A DNA stretch of 64,000 bases, taken from positions 1-64,000 of the forward strand of contig JAFYMC010000035.1 in assembly GCA_017556805.1 (NCBI GenBank), read 5' to 3'. Within the stretch, counting starts at the first letter, position 1. Each line of letters starts with the position of its first letter. This document shows, piece after piece, positions 26,673 through 35,940 of this stretch. The position numbers and the translations under genes are program-made. The stretch is from Lachnospiraceae bacterium (GTDB lineage Bacteria; Bacillota; Clostridia; Lachnospirales; Lachnospiraceae). A model generated the notes under the pieces. That model made no database searches, was not told the origin of the DNA, and saw only the letters and a list, made by a program, of their open reading frames with translations.

Positions 26673-27749
26673 ATGAAGATGAAGCATGGGGTGTCACTTG
26701 CCTTGGTTATGGGCGTTGTGATTTCCTTATTCGGAACCGGTGTGACAGCCGAGGCTGCGGTTGTTACCGGCGGTAATGCATTGGGTGGATTTTCGGTTGT
26801 ATCGAATGACTTTTTTGCAACTGCTTCAGAAGAGAATATTGAGAATGCCGCAGAGCTTTTATCCTCGGTTGAAATTCCGGAGGGGATTGCGTTTGCGAAT
26901 GTGAATGATGCGTTAAACATCAGAAAAGGCCCGGGAACTAATTATGCCCGTGTCGGTAAGCTGGGTAAGAACGCATATTGTATCGTAGAGTCCGTTGAGA
27001 ACGGCTGGGCGAAGATTTCTTCCGGTCCGGTAAAGGGCTATTGTACGACGGAATATTTAATTATGGGCAACGAGGCGGTTAAGTTTGCCGAGAAGCTCGG
27101 TTCTTTGACTGCAACGGTAAACAGAGGTATTACCAATCTTAATGTACGTTCCACTCCGGATACCACGGCGGATAATGTTATCGCAAAGGTAAGTGCCGGT
27201 GAGAAGTTTAAGGTAGTAAAGGAAGTTGTTATCAGCAAGAACGATCCGGAAGCAAAGACTTTTGTTCAGATTGAGTGGAACAGTGATGCGCAGAAGGGTT
27301 CCGAAGCGTATATCAGCTCCGAGTTTGTTACGGTTGCTTATAAGTACAAGGAGGCAGTAGAGAGCAGCAATTACGGAGACGGTGTTTCCCAGCTTCGTGT
27401 GAATATGCTCGACTATGCACAGCGCTTCCTCGGTACTCCGTATGTTTGGGGCGGAAACAGCCTGACCAAGGGTGTTGACTGTTCCGGTTTTGTACAGCAG
27501 GTATTTAAGGCATATGGCTATAATACGCCGCGTGTATCCAGAGAGATGGCAAGAAAGTACACGGCTGTATCCAGATCCGAGGCAAAGGCCGGTGACCTTG
27601 TATTCTATCACAACTTAAAGACCGGTGTGGTAGATCATGTGGCAATTTATATGGGTAACGGTAAGGTAATTCACGCAAAGGATTGCGTTGAGATTTCCAA
27701 TGTTAACTATCGTACCGTTTATAAGTTCGCACGAGTTATTTGGGATTAA
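26673..27749 (+). CDS. Secreted NlpC/P60 peptidoglycan hydrolase with two SH3b domains
   Basis: 358 residues from ATG 26673, ten bases after TTGGAGG. A signal peptide spans about 1-30. Two bacterial SH3 domains (about 70-130 with LNIRKGPGTNYARVG, and 140-220 with LNVRSTPDTTADNV) probably bind the wall. The NlpC/P60 domain (about 245-358) has its catalytic set Cys270 (DCSGF), His322 (DHVAIY) and His334 (VIHAK). It cleaves peptide stems, typically between D-gamma-Glu and the diamino acid, and probably acts in cell separation or wall turnover. It has its own strong promoter and terminator, so it is monocistronic. Confidence 0.93.
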   Translation: MKMKHGVSLALVMGVVISLFGTGVTAEAAVVTGGNALGGFSVVSNDFFATASEENIENAAELLSSVEIPEGIAFANVNDALNIRKGPGTNYARVGKLGKNAYCIVESVENGWAKISSGPVKGYCTTEYLIMGNEAVKFAEKLGSLTATVNRGITNLNVRSTPDTTADNVIAKVSAGEKFKVVKEVVISKNDPEAKTFVQIEWNSDAQKGSEAYISSEFVTVAYKYKEAVESSNYGDGVSQLRVNMLDYAQRFLGTPYVWGGNSLTKGVDCSGFVQQVFKAYGYNTPRVSREMARKYTAVSRSEAKAGDLVFYHNLKTGVVDHVAIYMGNGKVIHAKDCVEISNVNYRTVYKFARVIWD

Positions 27750-27772
27750 AATTTGAGAGGGTATTTTATTAT

Positions 27773-27814
27773 AAGACCGCACACTGTACGTTAGGTATGG
27801 TGTGCGGTCTTTTT
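27773..27814 (+). terminator. Rho-independent terminator after the NlpC/P60 gene
   Basis: AAGACCGCACAC (27773-27784) pairs with GTGTGCGGTCTT (27800-27811) over 12 bp, followed by a T run to 27814. This is a strong intrinsic terminator. Confidence 0.9.
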
Positions 27815-27942
27815 CGTGCAGGTAAAGTGAGCATTGAGCTGTCGGTGCAAGCATGCTTGCATAAGACGGCGAAATGCGAGCGCGCCCACGACTGAGCGGC
27901 TATGCCGCGATGTGTGGACAGGTGCAAAGCACCGCCTGCACG
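27815..27942. repeat. Highly palindromic GC-rich intergenic element
   Basis: A 128-bp block bounded by CGTGCAGG (27815-27822) and its exact inverse CCTGCACG (27935-27942). Inside are a perfect 14-bp palindrome GCAAGCATGCTTGC (27847-27860) and the small hairpins GCGGC-TAT-GCCGC (27896-27908) and GGTGC-AAA-GCACC (27921-27933). GTAAAGTGA just inside the left end has its complement at 27957-27965. It codes for nothing. The form suits a non-autonomous interspersed repeat (MITE- or REP-like) or a structured RNA. Confidence 0.55.
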
Positions 27943-27949
27943 AATTCTC

Positions 27950-27978
27950 TTGACATTTCACTTTACTAAGTCTATACT
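27950..27978 (+). promoter_or_regulatory. Sigma-A promoter for the membrane MutS-like gene
   Basis: TTGACA (27950-27955) and TATACT (27973-27978) are separated by 17 bases. A second -10-like TATAAT follows at 27987-27992. The gene starts at 28016, after GTGAGGG. Confidence 0.7.
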
Positions 27979-28015
27979 TTATCTTGTATAATTATATCTA
28001 AAAGTGAGGGTTTGT

Positions 28016-29689
28016 ATGGAATATCTTGTGCTGGTGATTGTGGTAATTATCTTTTTGATCGGGAAGGGAATTTACGATAAAAAGAAGTACAAACATAGAA
28101 TACGTCGTATGCTTTCGGAGGAGTTCGGAACCGTATCCGATGAGGAGTATTCCGCAGAGAAGCTGAAGTCTTTACAATGCTATTACCGGGCAGTCAAGCG
28201 GGAGGCCTATGATATTGACGATATTACCTGGAACGATTTGGAACTGGACGAGCTGTTTATGGTGATGAACCGTACGGTTAGTGCCATGGGTGAGGAATAT
28301 TTATATGCGATGTTGCGTCAGCCGCAGTTTGATGAGACGGAAATGAAGGAACGGGAGCGTTTGATTTCATTTTTCTTAAAGCAGGAGAAAACGCGTATTG
28401 ATGTTCAGGAGGCTTTGTATCAAATCGGAAAACAAAGAAAGTATTCCGTATATGAAAGCATGAATTATATTAAGAATATCAAGAGAGAGTCCAATCTGTC
28501 GCATTTTCTGGCGATTGTATTATTGCTCGGTTCCTTGGTATTTGCCGTATTAAAGCCTGCAATCGGTGTGATTGCGGCAGTGGTGGTGGTGTCCTATAAT
28601 CTGACGAGCTATATGAAGCGGAGAGGGGAACTGGATGCGTATTTGAGCTCCGTAATACATCTGATTCGTTTGCTGTATGCAACGGAGGATGTGACGAAGC
28701 TTTCTATTCCGGAGTTGTCTTCCTATACCGCACGTATGAAGGCGTTAAACAGGCATTTTACGTCCTTTAAGCGGAATTTCTGGATTATCGGAAGCAAGAA
28801 GCCTACGGGAAGTATGATGGATATGATTGTGTCTTATCTGCGGATGCTGTTTCATATTGATTTGATTAAATTTAACGGCATGTTAAAGATTTATGATAAG
28901 CATGTAAATGAACTGAATGAGCTTTACGAGGTGGTCGGTTATCTGGATGCCCTGTGTGCGGCGGCATCTTTCCGTGCACTGTTGGGAGAAGGTGACTACT
29001 GTGTTCCTGAGCTTCTTTCCGGAAACGAACCGATTTATGAGGCGGAGGGGCTGTATCATCCGCTTCTTGAGTCTCCGGTACCCAATTCCATCCGTACGAG
29101 CCGTAGTGTACTGTTGACCGGTTCCAATGCCTCCGGTAAGTCCACTTTCTTAAAGTCGGTAGCTATGGGCGCGTTATTGGCGCAGACGATTCATACGGTG
29201 CCTGCAAAGATGTACCGGGCGTCCTGTTTCCAAATTTTATCGTCTATGGCTTTACGTGACAATATGCAGGGCAACGAAAGTTATTTTATTGTAGAAATTA
29301 AGTCCTTAAAGCGGATGTTTGAGGCGGCAAAGGCACCGGTTTGCACCCTGTGTTTTGTGGATGAGGTGTTACGCGGTACCAATACTGTGGAGCGTATTGC
29401 GGCTTCCCGTGAGGTACTTTCCGGCATTGCAAAGAGTGGACGTACCATATGCTTTGCGGCAACTCATGATATTGAGCTGACGTATTTATTGGATCAGGAT
29501 TGCGACAATTATCATTTTGAGGAAACGGTAACGGACGATATGGTAGAGTTTGATTATTTATTGCATGAGGGACGGGCAACCTCCCGGAATGCCATTAAGC
29601 TTCTGCGGATGCTAGGGTATCCTGCGGAGGTGATAGAACGGGCTGAAGCTTCCGCAGAACATTTCTTACAGACCGGTGAGTGGAAGTAA
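28016..29689 (+). CDS. Membrane-anchored MutS-family ATPase
   Basis: 557 residues from ATG 28016, after GTGAGGG. Residues 1-22 form one membrane helix, and about 165-205 one or two more. The C-terminal third is a MutS-type ABC ATPase: Walker A TGSNASGKSTF near 367-377, the Q/signature region NMQGNESYF, Walker B CFVDEVLRGTN near 446, and the ATHD switch. The mismatch-binding and connector domains of MutS are missing, and there is no Smr domain as in MutS2. Such short membrane-linked MutS relatives are found in many gut Firmicutes and Bacteroidota; their role is not established. It precedes rnhA and mutS, which may reflect shared DNA functions or chance. Confidence 0.85.
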   Translation: MEYLVLVIVVIIFLIGKGIYDKKKYKHRIRRMLSEEFGTVSDEEYSAEKLKSLQCYYRAVKREAYDIDDITWNDLELDELFMVMNRTVSAMGEEYLYAMLRQPQFDETEMKERERLISFFLKQEKTRIDVQEALYQIGKQRKYSVYESMNYIKNIKRESNLSHFLAIVLLLGSLVFAVLKPAIGVIAAVVVVSYNLTSYMKRRGELDAYLSSVIHLIRLLYATEDVTKLSIPELSSYTARMKALNRHFTSFKRNFWIIGSKKPTGSMMDMIVSYLRMLFHIDLIKFNGMLKIYDKHVNELNELYEVVGYLDALCAAASFRALLGEGDYCVPELLSGNEPIYEAEGLYHPLLESPVPNSIRTSRSVLLTGSNASGKSTFLKSVAMGALLAQTIHTVPAKMYRASCFQILSSMALRDNMQGNESYFIVEIKSLKRMFEAAKAPVCTLCFVDEVLRGTNTVERIAASREVLSGIAKSGRTICFAATHDIELTYLLDQDCDNYHFEETVTDDMVEFDYLLHEGRATSRNAIKLLRMLGYPAEVIERAEASAEHFLQTGEWK

Positions 29690-29760
29690 GACAGAACGGT
29701 GAGGTTTTGCCAATGATGGGGAGCTGTGCTGTCGGGAAAGTTGAAAGGAGAGAACTGTTT

Positions 29761-30240
29761 ATGAAGGTTATTATGTATACAGACGGAGCGGCAAGAGGAA
29801 ACCCGGACGGACCGGGAGGGTACGGAACAGTACTTTCCTGTGTGGTGAACGGGGAAGAACATATTAGGGAATATTCCGGTGGTTATGTCCGTACCACCAA
29901 TAACCGGATGGAGTTGATGGCGGCGATTATCGGCTTTGAAAATTTAAATAAGCCTTGTGACGTGGACGTGTATTCCGATTCCCAGTATCTCGTGAAGGCC
30001 TTTAACGAGCATTGGCTGGAGGGCTGGATAAAGAAGGGCTGGAAGCGCGGGAAAAACGAACCGGTGAAAAATGTGGATTTGTGGATGCGTTTGCTTGCGG
30101 CTATGAAGCCTCATACGGTGCAGTTTTTCTGGGTCAAGGGACATGCCGGACATCCGCAGAACGAGCGGTGTGATGTGCTTGCGACTACCGCTGCCGACGG
30201 AGATAATCTCATGATTGACGAGGGTCTGGAAGAGGCATAA
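29761..30240 (+). CDS. rnhA: Ribonuclease HI
   Basis: 159 residues from ATG 29761, after AAAGGAGAG; the longer in-frame start at 29680 overlaps the previous gene and extends beyond the family. RNase H degrades the RNA strand of RNA-DNA hybrids with two metal ions. All four catalytic acids are visible: Asp in YTDGAARGNP, Glu in NNRMELMAA, Asp in YSDSQYLV, Asp in NERCDVLA. The basic handle KKGWKRGKN is present, as in E. coli RNase HI. It is followed by mutS. Confidence 0.95.
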   Translation: MKVIMYTDGAARGNPDGPGGYGTVLSCVVNGEEHIREYSGGYVRTTNNRMELMAAIIGFENLNKPCDVDVYSDSQYLVKAFNEHWLEGWIKKGWKRGKNEPVKNVDLWMRLLAAMKPHTVQFFWVKGHAGHPQNERCDVLATTAADGDNLMIDEGLEEA

Positions 30241-30300
30241 CAGAACGAAGAATGATATCTTTTGGCAATAGAAAGAGTTGCCAAAGGTCTAGGAGGAACC

Positions 30301-32973
30301 ATGGATAAGGCTACTTACGAAAAGTTAACGCCGATGATGCAGCATTACCTGGATACCAAGGATGCTTACGGCGATTGTATTTTGTTTTATAGATTGGGCG
30401 ATTTTTACGAGATGTTTTTTGAGGATGCGGTGACGGTATCCCGAGAACTGGAGCTTACCCTGACGGGGAAAAGCTGTGGCCTCGAGGAGCGTGCACCGAT
30501 GTGTGGTGTGCCGTTTCATGCGGCGGAAACGTATCTTAATCGCCTAGTGGGAAAGGGCTACCGTGTGGCCATTTGTGAGCAGGTAGAGGACCCGAAGTTA
30601 GCCAAGGGCATGGTAAAGCGTGAGGTGGTCCGTGTGGTAACGCCGGGAACCAATACGAACCTTCAGAACTTAGACGAGGGTAAAAACAATTATCTTATGG
30701 GCATTTATTACAGCGGAGATTCCTTCGGCATTTCCGCCGTAGACGTTACCACCGGTGATTATTATGTAACGGAAGTGGATGAGGCAAGAAAGGCTGCGGA
30801 CGAGCTGACGAAGTTCTCTCCGTCGGAGCTTATCTGTAATGCGTCCTTTGCCATGAGCGGCGTGGATTTAGAGGATTTTAAGAGCCGGTATCATATGGCG
30901 GTGGAGACTTTGGAGGAGCGGTTCTTTGACGGGGGCGCCTGTGAGCGGTCTTTAATGAATCACTTTAAGGTGGGCACCCTTGCGGGGCTGGGACTTACTG
31001 ATTTCCCGCTTGGCGGTATTGCGGCCGGTGCGGTGATGCAGTATTTAAAAGAAACCCAGAAAACCTCCATGGAGCATATTACACAGATTCAGACCTATGT
31101 CACCGGAAAATATATGATTTTGGACAGCAGTACCAGACGAAATCTGGAACTGACGGAGACGCTTCGGGAAAAGCAGAAGAGAGGGTCTCTGCTTTGGGTA
31201 TTGGATAAGACAAAAACGGCCATGGGCGCGCGATTGCTCAGAAGTTGTATTGAACAGCCGCTACTGGAAAAAGAGGAAATCAACGACCGTCTTTCTGCAG
31301 TGGAGGAATTAAAGGAAAACGGTATCACCAGAGCGGAACTTCGTGAGTATTTAAACGCGGTGTACGATTTGGAGCGACTGTTGAGCCGTGTAACCTATCG
31401 TTCCGCCAATCCCCGGGATATGTTGGCATTCCAGACGTCTTTGTCCATGTTACCGCCGATTAAGACGCTTTTGACGGACTTGGAAGCTCCGTTACTTCAG
31501 AAAATTGACGAGGAACTGGATACCTTATCTGATTTGAGTGCCCTCATTGAGGCTTCCATTGATCCGGATGCGCCGCTGACCGTAAAGGAAGGTAGCATCA
31601 TTAAGAGTGGCTATAACGAAGAGGTGGACCGCCTGCGTCTTGCTAAAACTGAGGGCAAAGGCTGGCTTGCGGAAGTAGAGGAACGGGAGCGTGAGGCTAC
31701 CGGAATTAAGAATTTAAAGATTAAGTTTAACCGGGTATTCGGCTATTATTTTGAGGTAACCAACTCCTATCAGAATCTGGTACCGCAGACCTGGATCAGA
31801 AAGCAGACCCTGACCAATGCGGAGCGTTACACCACGGAGGAATTAAAGAAGTTAGAAGAGGATATTTTAGGGGCGGAAGATAAGCTCTTTTCTTTGGAAT
31901 ATTCGTTGTTTTCCGAGATTCGCGAAGCGGTTGCCGCAGAGGTGGTGCGTATTAAGCAGACCGCAAAGGCGGTGGCTTGGCTGGATATGTTTGCGTCCTT
32001 GGCGACCGTGGCGGAAAAGAACCGTTTTGTACGTCCGGAAATCAACAAAGAAGGCGTGCTTCATATCGTAGGCGGCAGACATCCGGTAGTGGAGCAGATG
32101 ATTCCGAATGATATGTTTGTGGAAAACGATACCTACCTTGATAATCAGGACAAGCGTATTTCCATCATCACCGGACCGAATATGGCCGGAAAATCCACTT
32201 ATATGCGTCAGACGGCCCTCATTGTGCTGATGGCACAGCTAGGTAGCTTTGTGCCGGCAAAAGAGGCAAAAATCGGCATTTGCGACCGTATTTTTACCCG
32301 TGTGGGCGCTTCCGATGACCTGGCTTCCGGACAGAGTACCTTTATGGTGGAAATGACCGAGGTGGCAAACATTTTGCGGAATGCCACAAAGAACAGTTTA
32401 CTTATTTTGGATGAAATCGGCCGAGGTACCAGTACCTTTGACGGCCTTAGTATTGCCTGGGCGGTGGTGGAGCACATTGCAGACCCGAAGTTAATCGGTG
32501 CCAAGGCTTTATTTGCGACCCATTACCACGAGCTGACGGAGCTGGAAGGAAAGCTTCCGGCGGTACATAATTACTGCATTGCCGTGAAGGAACAGGGCGA
32601 GGATATTGTATTTCTTCGTAAGATAATCCCTGGCGGAGCGGACAAGAGCTACGGTATCCAGGTGGCAAAGCTGGCAGGTGTACCGGGAGCGGTGCTGGCC
32701 CGTGCAAGAGAAATTGCGGACGAGCTGGCAGAACGTGATATTACGAAGAATGCGGCTCAAATTGAGGTAAAACAGGGCGGAAAGGCCGGAGGCAGGGCAA
32801 AGTCCGGTAAAGCGGATAAAGATGCCTTAAACGGCCAAATAACCATGTTTGGAACGGAAGAATCCGAGGATGCAGGCATTACGAAGACACTTCGTGAACT
32901 GAATTTGGCGATGATGACGCCGATTGATGCGCTAAATTTACTGTACAAATTGCAGGAGCAGGCGAAGAAGTAA
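30301..32973 (+). CDS. mutS: DNA mismatch repair protein MutS
   Basis: 890 residues from ATG 30301, directly after AGGAGGAACC. MutS recognises mismatches and hands over to MutL. The mismatch-binding signature FYRLGDFYEMFFEDA is at residues about 27-41, the Phe-x-Glu being in DFYEMF. Connector, lever and clamp regions follow. The ATPase has Walker A GPNMAGKST near 626, the DLASGQSTF loop, and Walker B LLILDEIGRGTSTFDG. A Lys/Gly-rich linker before the last 40 residues leads to the tetramerisation-type tail. A small hairpin (TTTGGCAA / TTGCCAAA, 30261-30285) lies just before its RBS. Confidence 0.97.
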   Translation: MDKATYEKLTPMMQHYLDTKDAYGDCILFYRLGDFYEMFFEDAVTVSRELELTLTGKSCGLEERAPMCGVPFHAAETYLNRLVGKGYRVAICEQVEDPKLAKGMVKREVVRVVTPGTNTNLQNLDEGKNNYLMGIYYSGDSFGISAVDVTTGDYYVTEVDEARKAADELTKFSPSELICNASFAMSGVDLEDFKSRYHMAVETLEERFFDGGACERSLMNHFKVGTLAGLGLTDFPLGGIAAGAVMQYLKETQKTSMEHITQIQTYVTGKYMILDSSTRRNLELTETLREKQKRGSLLWVLDKTKTAMGARLLRSCIEQPLLEKEEINDRLSAVEELKENGITRAELREYLNAVYDLERLLSRVTYRSANPRDMLAFQTSLSMLPPIKTLLTDLEAPLLQKIDEELDTLSDLSALIEASIDPDAPLTVKEGSIIKSGYNEEVDRLRLAKTEGKGWLAEVEEREREATGIKNLKIKFNRVFGYYFEVTNSYQNLVPQTWIRKQTLTNAERYTTEELKKLEEDILGAEDKLFSLEYSLFSEIREAVAAEVVRIKQTAKAVAWLDMFASLATVAEKNRFVRPEINKEGVLHIVGGRHPVVEQMIPNDMFVENDTYLDNQDKRISIITGPNMAGKSTYMRQTALIVLMAQLGSFVPAKEAKIGICDRIFTRVGASDDLASGQSTFMVEMTEVANILRNATKNSLLILDEIGRGTSTFDGLSIAWAVVEHIADPKLIGAKALFATHYHELTELEGKLPAVHNYCIAVKEQGEDIVFLRKIIPGGADKSYGIQVAKLAGVPGAVLARAREIADELAERDITKNAAQIEVKQGGKAGGRAKSGKADKDALNGQITMFGTEESEDAGITKTLRELNLAMMTPIDALNLLYKLQEQAKK

Positions 32974-33045
32974 GGGGACGAGTACAAGGCGGAGGCATTG
33001 TGAGTACGTTTGCTTTAAACGCGCAAAGCAGTAAAGGAGGGAGTT

Positions 33046-34452
33046 ATGGGAATGCGGATAAAAAGTTATATTGTTTCTTTAATGTTGGTGCTGGTAGTTA
33101 TATCTGTAGCCGGCTGTAACAGAAGCGGAGGAACGCTAAATCAAGGAACTCCTACGCCTTCTGAGACATTGACACCTACGCCGGAACCGACAGAGACACC
33201 AACACCTACGGCGATACCGATTCCTACAAGAGAAGATATATTGGCAAAGTCTTGGTTTGATGAGTGCAAGATTGTTGATTGTGAAGAGTATTATTTTGAA
33301 GTGCTTTCTTTTAAAGAGCGTGAGGTAGGCGGGTACGCTATGGAAGCTGTATTTGAAAACAGACAGCCGTTTGCCGTGTATGTTGGAATATCTGATGTAT
33401 ATGTTAATTTTTTAAGACATCCGTATGATCGGTGGCCACTTGATTGGAGTGATATAATGGTTGGACCGGGTAAGAGAGAAATCGTAGAGTTCTGGATTCC
33501 GGACTATTATGTGAACCAATTGAACATTATAAAGGTAGAGGACTTTAATTGTGCATCGTTTACTTTTTCGGTAGAGGCGGTAGCGGATGATATTATTGAT
33601 TACAGTGATTATGAGGAAATTATGTTTTACCGGTACGGAAGGGAGAATGTAGTGCCTTATGAACATGTCTTGATGGAAGATGATGTTGCATTGGTGGACC
33701 GAGAGAATGTAAAGTTCTACCTGACTGATTATGTTCAACAAGATTCTGGGTTCTACACAGTTCATTTTTATTGGGAAAATAACACAGAGCATTACCTTTA
33801 TTACAGATTTTACAATGAGTCTGTGAACGGATATGTGTGTGATTCGTTTTGGACGGAAAATGTCTGGTTGGAACCGGGAACTTGTGGTTATGATTATTTT
33901 GGCTTTTATGCTTATGAATTAGAAGACTGCGGAATTACTTCGGTTACGGAAATTGAGTTTGATGCAAGTTTGTATTATGATTCCGGCATATGGCAATGGA
34001 CGGATTTGGTGAGGGATACCTTTTGTGTGTATCCGTTAGGGAAAGAGGCAGCACAAAAGCAGGAGCGGGAACTGCAGGATACTGACATTCTGGTGCTTGA
34101 CACGGACGAGTATAAGATAGTGATTACAGATTTTTTGTATGAGAAAAATAAATATAATGAAAAATTAATGGAAGGTAAGCTTAAGGTTTATTTAGTAAAT
34201 AAGACAGATTGTAGAGTGCAATTTGTGTTAAATGAAGCTAAATTTAATGGAGAAGAGTTCATTGACAAGTTTAATAGCAGAAATGTATCTCCCGGAAAAA
34301 GTTTGTATTGGGAATTGTCATGGGATGATAGAGAGAGGAAGATAGATGACTTTTTAAATCTGGATAGTCTCGAATTAACGGTTCAGATAAAAAATATGGA
34401 CGATGAGAAGCAAAGTATAATTTTTGAAGAGAGTTTAACTGTGCTTCCGTAA
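33046..34452 (+). CDS. Lipoprotein with Thr-Pro linker, paralogue 1
   Basis: 468 residues after AAAGGAGGGAG. A lipoprotein signal peptide with lipobox VAGC ends near Cys24. A Thr-Pro-Glu-rich linker covers about 35-65. The rest is a strand-rich extracellular region with two repeated halves, each holding patterns such as VFENRQpfAVYV.I.DVyvNFL, IEFWI and Yhfy.W.NN. It is clearly paralogous to the next gene. I do not recognise the family. It may bind wall or surface ligands. It sits between mutS and mutL. Confidence 0.75.
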   Translation: MGMRIKSYIVSLMLVLVVISVAGCNRSGGTLNQGTPTPSETLTPTPEPTETPTPTAIPIPTREDILAKSWFDECKIVDCEEYYFEVLSFKEREVGGYAMEAVFENRQPFAVYVGISDVYVNFLRHPYDRWPLDWSDIMVGPGKREIVEFWIPDYYVNQLNIIKVEDFNCASFTFSVEAVADDIIDYSDYEEIMFYRYGRENVVPYEHVLMEDDVALVDRENVKFYLTDYVQQDSGFYTVHFYWENNTEHYLYYRFYNESVNGYVCDSFWTENVWLEPGTCGYDYFGFYAYELEDCGITSVTEIEFDASLYYDSGIWQWTDLVRDTFCVYPLGKEAAQKQERELQDTDILVLDTDEYKIVITDFLYEKNKYNEKLMEGKLKVYLVNKTDCRVQFVLNEAKFNGEEFIDKFNSRNVSPGKSLYWELSWDDRERKIDDFLNLDSLELTVQIKNMDDEKQSIIFEESLTVLP

Positions 34453-34494
34453 CGTAGTTATGTTATGTAAAAGAAAGCGATTAGGAGGGAGTTT

Positions 34495-35916
34495 ATGAGG
34501 AGGCTAAAAAAACGTTATATTCTGTTTTTGATGTTATGTTTGCTTACGATTGGACTGACGGCCTGTAGCAAAACGAAGAGACAGGAAAACCAAGAGGCTC
34601 CTGCGCCTACGTTGACCCTGAAACCATCGCCGACGCCGTTCCCGTTAACAACACTGCCTCCTACACCTACCCCTGTTCCGGCAAGGGAGACGATAGTGGA
34701 ACATAGTCTGTTTGATGAGCGTCGTGTAGTCAATCGTGAGGATTATTATTATTATTTTGAGATGCTTTCCGTGAAAGAGCAGGGAGAAGGAGAATATGCC
34801 ATTGAGACGGTGTTTGAGAACCGGCAGGATGTTGCGGTTGCTCTATCAATCTTCGATGTACATATCAATTTTTTGAAACCTATGCCACGTGAAGGAAGTG
34901 TCGACTGGGAGGAAAAAATCATTGAGCCCGGTGAGAAAAAGAGAATCGAGTTTTGGATTTCGGATGCATATTTGAAGCGTTTGAAAATTGAGGATATCTC
35001 CGATTTTTATTGTGTACGGTTCGAATACTTGGTAGAGGCTGTGGACGATATAAATCATAATAATTATGACATGTATGAAATCCTATTTTATAATTGTGAC
35101 AGGGAAAAGGTGAAGCCTTATGAACATGTCCTTACTGACAATGATATCGTATTGGTGGACCATGACGATGTAAAATTATATTTGACCGATTTTGTTTATG
35201 AGGAAGACGGTTATTGTTACGTGTATTTTTATTGGGAAAATAATTCGGGTGGTACCTTATATCGTAGTTTTAACTGTGATTCGGTGAATGGATATGAGTG
35301 CAATGATGCTTTGCTTTATGATGAAGAAGCGGAATTGCATTTTGGCATGGGTGGATACGATTTTTTTATAATCCGTGCTTCCGAGATAGAAAAGAGCGGA
35401 AATACTTTCGTTACCGAGTTCGAGTTTGATGTAAGGTTTTATTATGATACCTGGTTATGGCGTTCGGAAGATGTTGTTGAGGAGACCTTTACCGTATATC
35501 CCTTGGAGCATAGAGCCGTTCAAAAAGAAAAGCCGCTCGAAAAAAACAATGAATTGTTTGATACGAAATACTACAAATTGGTGTATAACGGATTTTCCAC
35601 AGAGAAACGGAAGAACGGGGAGACAGAATACACGGATTATTATATTCACGTATATTTTGAGAACAAATCTGCCCAGACACTGCAGCTTCTGATACCGGAG
35701 GCAAAGCTGAACGGGATAGCTTATACGAATGAACTCAACTACCGGACGGTGTCCTCTGGAGAAGGAGCAAACATAAAGTTCCGATGGACGGACACGGGAG
35801 AGGCGTTATCGGAATTCTCTGATTTGAGGGCGCTTGAATTAAATATTCTGATTAAAAATCCGGATGATGAGGAGCAGGGAATTGTATCGGAAACGCGTAT
35901 GGGAGTAAGTCCGTAA
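34495..35916 (+). CDS. Lipoprotein with Thr-Pro linker, paralogue 2
   Basis: 473 residues after TAGGAGGG. The lipobox LTAC ends near Cys24, followed by a Thr-Pro linker of about 40 residues. The outer part aligns along its whole length with the previous protein (VFENRQdvAVALSIFDVHINFLK, KPYEHVLTDND, FYWENN), showing a tandem gene duplication. The two are much diverged, so the duplication is not recent. The function is unknown. Confidence 0.75.
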   Translation: MRRLKKRYILFLMLCLLTIGLTACSKTKRQENQEAPAPTLTLKPSPTPFPLTTLPPTPTPVPARETIVEHSLFDERRVVNREDYYYYFEMLSVKEQGEGEYAIETVFENRQDVAVALSIFDVHINFLKPMPREGSVDWEEKIIEPGEKKRIEFWISDAYLKRLKIEDISDFYCVRFEYLVEAVDDINHNNYDMYEILFYNCDREKVKPYEHVLTDNDIVLVDHDDVKLYLTDFVYEEDGYCYVYFYWENNSGGTLYRSFNCDSVNGYECNDALLYDEEAELHFGMGGYDFFIIRASEIEKSGNTFVTEFEFDVRFYYDTWLWRSEDVVEETFTVYPLEHRAVQKEKPLEKNNELFDTKYYKLVYNGFSTEKRKNGETEYTDYYIHVYFENKSAQTLQLLIPEAKLNGIAYTNELNYRTVSSGEGANIKFRWTDTGEALSEFSDLRALELNILIKNPDDEEQGIVSETRMGVSP

Positions 35917-35940
35917 AAGAAAGTTTATAGGGAGATTTTT

